Below, piece after piece: positions 59,970 through 64,000 of a stretch of 64,000 bases of DNA. Every line of letters starts with the position of its first letter. Within the stretch, counting starts at the first letter, position 1. The notes under the pieces were generated by a model, which worked only from the letters and a program-made list of their open reading frames with translations, had not been told where the DNA came from and did no database searches. Both the position numbers and the translations under genes were made by a program. This DNA is from Desulfobacteraceae bacterium (GTDB lineage Bacteria > Desulfobacterota > Desulfobacteria > Desulfobacterales > Desulfobacteraceae), in the NCBI GenBank assembly GCA_024226935.1, contig JAAELK010000505.1:33531-97530 (forward strand). The letters are read 5' to 3'.

Positions 59970-60014
59970 TTAAAAAACCGGTTGCCATTGTGATGTCTGC
60001 ACTGGCAACCGGTT
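59970..60014 (-). terminator. Intrinsic terminator after the class III aminotransferase
   Basis: AACCGGTTGCCA (59976-59987) pairs perfectly with TGGCAACCGGTT (60003-60014); on the minus strand TTTTTT follows the stem. It separates the aminotransferase from the hybrid kinase gene. Confidence 0.92.
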
Positions 60015-60052
60015 CTGGTCATTATATCCGGAGAAAGTCAGGTTTGTTTAAA

Positions 60053-61330
60053 TTAACTTTCAAGGATCTTTTTGAGGGAATTAACGACCATTGTCAGCTC
60101 TTCTTTGCTGATTGACAAAGGAGGCTGAATACGAAGAACATTGGCGAATCCCCCGCCCACACCAATCAATATGCCTTTTTCTCTCATGGCTTTACGAATT
60201 TTACCTGCCTGAATAGCCGCCGGTGCTTTGGTGGTAAGATCTTCAACCAGTTCGATCCCAACCATCAGGCCTTTACCGCGAATCTCTCCCATGTGAACAT
60301 TTTTTGGTTTGATGGCCTTTAATGCCTCTTTTAAAAATCTTCCTTTTTCATTACTTTGTTCCGATAGGTTGTTTTGCTCCATAAAATCGATATTGGCAAG
60401 GGATGCCGCGCATGAAACAGGATTGCCGCCGAATGTTGATAAATGGTCTCCAGGTTGAAAGGCATCGGCAATTTCATCCCGGGCAATGAAACAGCTTAAG
60501 GGGAATCCATTTGCAATTCCCTTTGCCATAACCATAATATCCGGTTCAACATCATAATGATCAATGGCAAACATTTTGCCTGTTCTGGCAAATCCTGACT
60601 GGACTTCATCTGCGATAAATAAAATGTTGTGGAGATCTAAGATCTCTTTTATTCTTTTGAAATAGTTGTCAGGGGGTACGATAATCCCGCCTTCTCCCAT
60701 GACAGGTTCGGCGATAAAGAGGCTGACATTGTCGGATGTATGGCATCTGATAACCTCGTCAAGATAATCTGCACAGGCCATATCACATTTTTCGGAATCA
60801 TAAATTTTAAAAGGACAACGATAGCAATTGGGGGCGGGTGAGAAAGAAACCCCCGGCATATATGGTCCACCGCCTTTTTTTCTGCTGCAGTTTCCAGTAA
60901 GACTTAATGTGGCATAGGTCCGGCCGTGGAAAGAATTGGTAAGTGCAAGGATCTCGTTTTTACCAGTAAAGCGCTTTGCTAGTCTGAGAGCCCCTTCAAT
61001 TGCTTCTGCTCCTCCATTACCGAAAAAACTTTTTTTCAATCTTCCCGAAGTGATGGAAGCAAGCTTTTCGGCTAGATCTGCAACCGGTTTTGCGTGGTAA
61101 ACATAGGAACAACAATGTACCAGCTTGTCTATCTGGGCTTTGGCTGCTGCATTAATGGCCTTATTACCGTGGCCTGAGTTTACCACAGATATTCCTGCAA
61201 AACAGTCAAGATATTGTGTGCCGTCCTCATCAAAATAGCTTGCGCCGACGGCTTTTTCCAGGACCAAAGGTTCTACAGCCGCCATAAATGCTGTGTTTAC
61301 AAATTCTTTATATTTGTCTTTAGTGTTCAT
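60053..61330 (-). CDS. Class III (omega-type) aminotransferase, candidate beta-alanine transaminase
   Basis: A 425-residue PLP enzyme of class III. The PLP lysine is K270 (MVMAKGIANGFPLS), D241 (ADEVQSGFARTG) contacts PLP, and SFHGRTYATLSLTG is the family motif. A cysteine set C169/C172/C182/C186 (CYRCPF...CDMAC) marks the 4-aminobutyrate/AGXT2-like subgroup. It could convert beta-alanine (or 4-aminobutyrate) to malonate semialdehyde, feeding the MmsA-type dehydrogenase encoded 1.1 kb away, with an Lrp regulator between. Acetylornithine transamination is an alternative but the neighbours disfavour it. A clean promoter (TTGACA-17-TATTTG, 61487-61515) lies upstream. Confidence 0.88.
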   Translation of the reverse strand: MNTKDKYKEFVNTAFMAAVEPLVLEKAVGASYFDEDGTQYLDCFAGISVVNSGHGNKAINAAAKAQIDKLVHCCSYVYHAKPVADLAEKLASITSGRLKKSFFGNGGAEAIEGALRLAKRFTGKNEILALTNSFHGRTYATLSLTGNCSRKKGGGPYMPGVSFSPAPNCYRCPFKIYDSEKCDMACADYLDEVIRCHTSDNVSLFIAEPVMGEGGIIVPPDNYFKRIKEILDLHNILFIADEVQSGFARTGKMFAIDHYDVEPDIMVMAKGIANGFPLSCFIARDEIADAFQPGDHLSTFGGNPVSCAASLANIDFMEQNNLSEQSNEKGRFLKEALKAIKPKNVHMGEIRGKGLMVGIELVEDLTTKAPAAIQAGKIRKAMREKGILIGVGGGFANVLRIQPPLSISKEELTMVVNSLKKILES

Positions 61331-61711
61331 GCTTTTAATCTCCGTTAATCAGGTTTGAGAATGTTGTTAAACGGCTTGCTTTTTTGAAAAAATCTCTTTT
61401 GGGGATGGGCTGGAACTTAGGAATAATAAGATAGATCATATTTTGAATATTACCGAGTTTTTTTAAAGATTCTATCATGAAAATACCAAATAGAGGAAAA
61501 TATCCGGGGTGTCAAGAAAAGAATCGAAAAAAAGCAATTGAATTTCTAATTTTTTATTATAATAGTTATTTATTATAGATAAACCAATGGGATTCGTTTT
61601 ATGATCTTGAAAAAATAGCTTGCCTTTCCTGTTTGTTTGGGATTAATTATCCTTGGAAAATACAGATTTTAATTTTTTTAAAGTTACAAGGTGCGGATAA
61701 AGGAGTTTTAA
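61331..61711. other. 381-bp divergent spacer between the aminotransferase and lrp-type genes
   Basis: Holds the aminotransferase promoter (61487-61515, minus). Toward the regulator, direct repeats of TTATTATA at 61554-61561 and 61570-61577 (16 bp apart) are of the kind often bound by Lrp-type proteins. No ORF. Confidence 0.55.
61487..61515 (-). promoter_or_regulatory. Promoter of the class III aminotransferase
   Basis: On the minus strand TTGACA (61510-61515), 17 bp, TATTTG (61487-61492), leaving a leader of about 150 nt. The A+T-rich TTATTATA repeats lie just upstream (61554-61577), a good place for control by the divergent Lrp-type protein. Confidence 0.65.
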
Positions 61712-62173
61712 GTGCGAGTAGATATAGATCAGACCGATTGTAGAATAATAGAACTGCTTCAAGATGACGGAAGGATGCCCAATACAATGATTGCCAAGAA
61801 ACTTGGGGTCTCTGAAGCCACGGTTAGAAGCCGGTTAAATCGTCTGGTTAAAGAAGAATATATTCAGATTGTCGCGGTGAGTAATCCCATAAAACTCGGG
61901 TTTGAAATTGTCGGTATCCTTAAAATAAATGTCGATGTTAAGAAAATTGAACATGTCAGTGAAGAGTTAAGTAAAATAAAACAGATCTGGTATGTTGTTC
62001 ATGCCACAGGTGCCTGTGATATTTATGCAGAATTTAATGCCAAATCCATTGATGAGCTTAATCGTGTTATTTCCCACAAAATCCATAAAATAGATGGGAT
62101 TACTGCAACGGAAACATCCTTGATACTAAATTATGTAAAACGCAGATATGATTGGAAGACGTCCATCGATTAA
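61712..62173 (+). CDS. Lrp/AsnC-family transcription regulator
   Basis: A 153-residue regulator: an N-terminal AsnC helix-turn-helix (about 1-60; DIDQTDCRIIELLQDDGRMPNTMIAKKLGVSEATVRSRLNRLVKEEYIQ) and a C-terminal RAM/ACT-like ligand domain (about 66-145; GILKINVDVKKIEHVSEELSKIKQIWYVVHATGACDIYAEFNA). It starts at GTG 61712 with AAGGAG at optimal distance. It sits between the divergent aminotransferase and the MmsA-type dehydrogenase, so control of beta-alanine or GABA use is likely, with the amino acid as effector; that is inference. Confidence 0.92.
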   Translation: MRVDIDQTDCRIIELLQDDGRMPNTMIAKKLGVSEATVRSRLNRLVKEEYIQIVAVSNPIKLGFEIVGILKINVDVKKIEHVSEELSKIKQIWYVVHATGACDIYAEFNAKSIDELNRVISHKIHKIDGITATETSLILNYVKRRYDWKTSID

Positions 62174-62373
62174 ATCAATCTGATATTCATACCCAGGTTT
62201 TTTTTTGCTGGTGTCTTTTCTCAATATTCGGCTCTTTTTTTTATATAAAAGCTGTGGATAATGTTCCCGGTGTTTTTGTTGTTGGATCGATTAATGTGGA
62301 TATTTGATCTTCTATATTCGTATAATAAAACCTTTAAAAATTTGTAAATCGAAATATTTGCTCTAATTTTTAC

Positions 62374-62403
62374 TTGACAATATTATATGGAATGAAATAT
62401 TTT
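62374..62403 (+). promoter_or_regulatory. Candidate promoter of the mmsA-type gene
   Basis: TTGACA (62374-62379) with TATTTT (62398-62403) at 18 bp. An AAGGAG Shine-Dalgarno lies 10 nt before ATG 62457. The spacer from the Lrp gene has no further ORF. Confidence 0.5.
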
Positions 62404-62456
62404 ATCCAGGCCTTATTCTGGATGATACTAACTTAAACTCAAGGAGTTCATGCATC

Positions 62457-63998
62457 ATGACAACCCAGCCAATCAAAATAAAATACTTTCTGAATAACAA
62501 ATTTATTGAGTCAAAAACAAAAAAATATATGGAGTGCTTTGATCCTTCAACCGGGGTGGTCACTCACCTGGCACCCCAGTGTACAAAAGATGAAGTGGAA
62601 GCCGTCATTTTATCTGCAAGCAAGGCATATCCCGCCTGGTCAGCCACCCCTGCAAGCAAAAGAATTCAGGTGCTTTTTAAAATGAAGGCTCTCCTTGATA
62701 AACATCTGGAAGAGTTGACCTATATTGTGGCTTCCTCGGAAGGTAAAAAATGGGATGAAGCAATGGGGGATGTGCTGAAAGTGACCGAAGTAGTTGAATT
62801 TGCCTGCGGCATTCCCCACCTTTTGAAGGGAGAATCCCTCATGGATGTTTCATCGGGATATGACACGGTTTTATTCAATGAATCTGTCGGTGTCTTTGCC
62901 GGTATTGCACCATGGAATTTTCCTGCCATGATTCCCATGGGATGGATGGCACCCCTCTGTATTGCAACTGGAAATACATTCGTCCTCAAGGCCGCAAGTT
63001 TTGTTCCCCAGGCAGTAATGAGAATTGCTGAACTATGGGTTGAAGCAGGCCTGCCTGAAGGTGTCTTAAATATTGTTACCGCCGGCAGAAATGAAGCGGA
63101 AATTTTCCTTAAACATCCTTCCATCGTGGGGGTTAGTTTTGTGGGTTCAACAAAGGTTGGACTTCATATTTATAAAACGGCGGCTGCCAATGGTAAGCGT
63201 GTCCAGGCACTGACCGAAGCTAAAAACCATGCAATGGTTATGGGTGATTGTAAATTGAAGCGTACGGCAAAGGGGATAATGAATGCATACATTGGTTGCG
63301 CAGGTGCCCGCTGCATGGCCTTGCCGGCAATTTGTGTGGAAGAATCCATTGCCGATGATTTGGTTGCACTTCTGGTTAAATACTCAAAAGAGGCCAAGCT
63401 TGGAAAAGCCTATGATAAAGATACGGGGCTTGGACCCATTGTAAACAAAGATCATAAGGATTTTATCGATAATTGGATTGAGACCGGCGTAAAAGAAGGT
63501 GCAAAACTTATCCTGGATGGTCGTAATCCAAGTGTGTCTGAAGAGTGTAAAGATGGTTTCTGGGTGGGGCCGACTATTTTTGATCATGTCACAGAAGAGA
63601 TGAGTATTGGGCGAGAAGAAGTTTTTGGGCCGGTTATTTGTGTTAAGCGGGTGAAAAATTTTGAAGAAGGTATCACCATCATGAATAATAATCCCTTTGC
63701 AAACGGTTCAGCTATTTATACCCAGAACGGATATTGGGCAAGGCAATTTGCAGCTCGTACCCATGCCGGTATGGTTGGAGTTAATGTCGGAATCCCTGTT
63801 CCCAACGGAATTTTTGGTTTCACAGGTCATAAACAGTCTTTTTTTGGTGATCTCCATGCAATGGGTACCGATGGGATACGTTTTTTCACGGAACAAAAAA
63901 ATGTGACCTCAACCTGGTTTTCTGAGCAAGAGGAGGATTCCGATGCAAATGTTGATACCTGGGATGGAACCATCACTTCCATGCCGGAAGAAAAATAG
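62457..63998 (+). CDS. mmsA: MmsA-type CoA-acylating (methyl)malonate-semialdehyde dehydrogenase
   Basis: A 513-residue aldehyde dehydrogenase of the MmsA group. N154 (APWNFPAMIPMGWM), C286 (GCAGARCMALP) and EEVFGPVICVKRV are diagnostic, and the motif TEAKNHAMVMGD replaces the E-L-G-G-K of ordinary ALDHs; lack of the general-base Glu is a family trait that permits CoA to take the acyl group. It would convert malonate semialdehyde to acetyl-CoA and CO2, or methylmalonate semialdehyde to propionyl-CoA, with NAD+. Its neighbours (class III aminotransferase, Lrp regulator) favour beta-alanine as the source. It ends 2 bp from the window edge, so downstream operon partners are unseen. Confidence 0.92.
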   Translation: MTTQPIKIKYFLNNKFIESKTKKYMECFDPSTGVVTHLAPQCTKDEVEAVILSASKAYPAWSATPASKRIQVLFKMKALLDKHLEELTYIVASSEGKKWDEAMGDVLKVTEVVEFACGIPHLLKGESLMDVSSGYDTVLFNESVGVFAGIAPWNFPAMIPMGWMAPLCIATGNTFVLKAASFVPQAVMRIAELWVEAGLPEGVLNIVTAGRNEAEIFLKHPSIVGVSFVGSTKVGLHIYKTAAANGKRVQALTEAKNHAMVMGDCKLKRTAKGIMNAYIGCAGARCMALPAICVEESIADDLVALLVKYSKEAKLGKAYDKDTGLGPIVNKDHKDFIDNWIETGVKEGAKLILDGRNPSVSEECKDGFWVGPTIFDHVTEEMSIGREEVFGPVICVKRVKNFEEGITIMNNNPFANGSAIYTQNGYWARQFAARTHAGMVGVNVGIPVPNGIFGFTGHKQSFFGDLHAMGTDGIRFFTEQKNVTSTWFSEQEEDSDANVDTWDGTITSMPEEK

Positions 63999-64000
63999 AA

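Noticed and set aside
62457..63998. MmsA-type enzyme as a dead aldehyde dehydrogenase because the general-base Glu is missing
   Set aside because: CoA-acylating methylmalonate-semialdehyde dehydrogenases normally lack that Glu; the catalytic Cys286 and Asn154 are present.
1..64000. tRNA, rRNA, prophage, integrase or transposase genes
   Set aside because: None could be recognised on either strand; the intergenic spaces contain only the regulatory elements and repeats listed.

Overview
The window looks like a chromosomal stretch of an anaerobic, A+T-rich bacterium, most plausibly a sulfate-reducing or related Desulfobacterota (Desulfobacteraceae-like) genome. That is an inference from the mix: a Liv-type ABC operon with embedded acyl-CoA ligases, a class III PHA locus, an oxygen-sensitive double-cubane reductase with its activator, a selenocysteine formate dehydrogenase, branched-chain acyl-CoA metabolism and many PAS/GAF/hybrid kinases. 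No 16S, tRNA or sulfate-reduction gene is present to prove it. I see no prophage, integrase, transposase gene or CRISPR array.

Layout. 1-9.7 kb: a minus-strand operon coding for a Liv-type solute importer (livG, livH, livM, livK, livF) interleaved with two AMP-forming acyl-CoA ligases, ending with a UspA-response regulator fusion. 9.7-13.4 kb: two histidine kinases and a response regulator that shares an unusual C-terminal tail with the UspA fusion. 13.5-15.8 kb: threonine catabolism (tdh-kbl). 16.2-24.0 kb: polyhydroxyalkanoate locus (phaJ, phaC, repeat-bearing phaE, a PhaC-like hydrolase, phasin; divergent phaR and a DUF3141 protein). 24.3-32.5 kb: amino-acid catabolism: urocanase behind a HutC-like operator, two near-duplicate branched-chain aminotransferases with matching promoters, a guanine-riboswitch-controlled purine permease, an XRE-cupin regulator and an acyl-CoA dehydrogenase. 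32.6-36.4 kb: SulP-STAS-cNMP transporter, GH19-type chitinase and a small secreted protein. 36.7-44.8 kb: reductive pyrimidine degradation (NCS1 permease, preT, preA, dihydropyrimidinase, then an M20 N-carbamoyl hydrolase). 44.8-50.7 kb: MliC-like protein, double-cubane reductase and activator, cold-shock protein, ZIP transporter, aldehyde dehydrogenase. 50.7-57.0 kb: ModE-type regulator, Sec-containing formate dehydrogenase behind a ModE-like operator, and a P3-type ATPase. 57.0-64.0 kb: a multi-receiver hybrid kinase, a class III aminotransferase, an Lrp regulator and an MmsA-type dehydrogenase.

How the genes fit together. PreTA, dihydropyrimidinase and the N-carbamoyl hydrolase would take uracil to beta-alanine; the class III aminotransferase and MmsA-type dehydrogenase at the right end could finish the route through malonate semialdehyde to acetyl-CoA, so one window may hold the whole pathway from base uptake to central metabolism. 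The PHA locus would store acyl-CoA carbon from this catabolism. The strongest sequence-level discoveries are the in-frame UGA with a SECIS-like hairpin in fdhA, the guanine aptamer before the purine permease, the HutC-like palindrome, the repeat-expanded PhaE, and a phaR whose conserved N-terminus begins upstream of any normal start codon.
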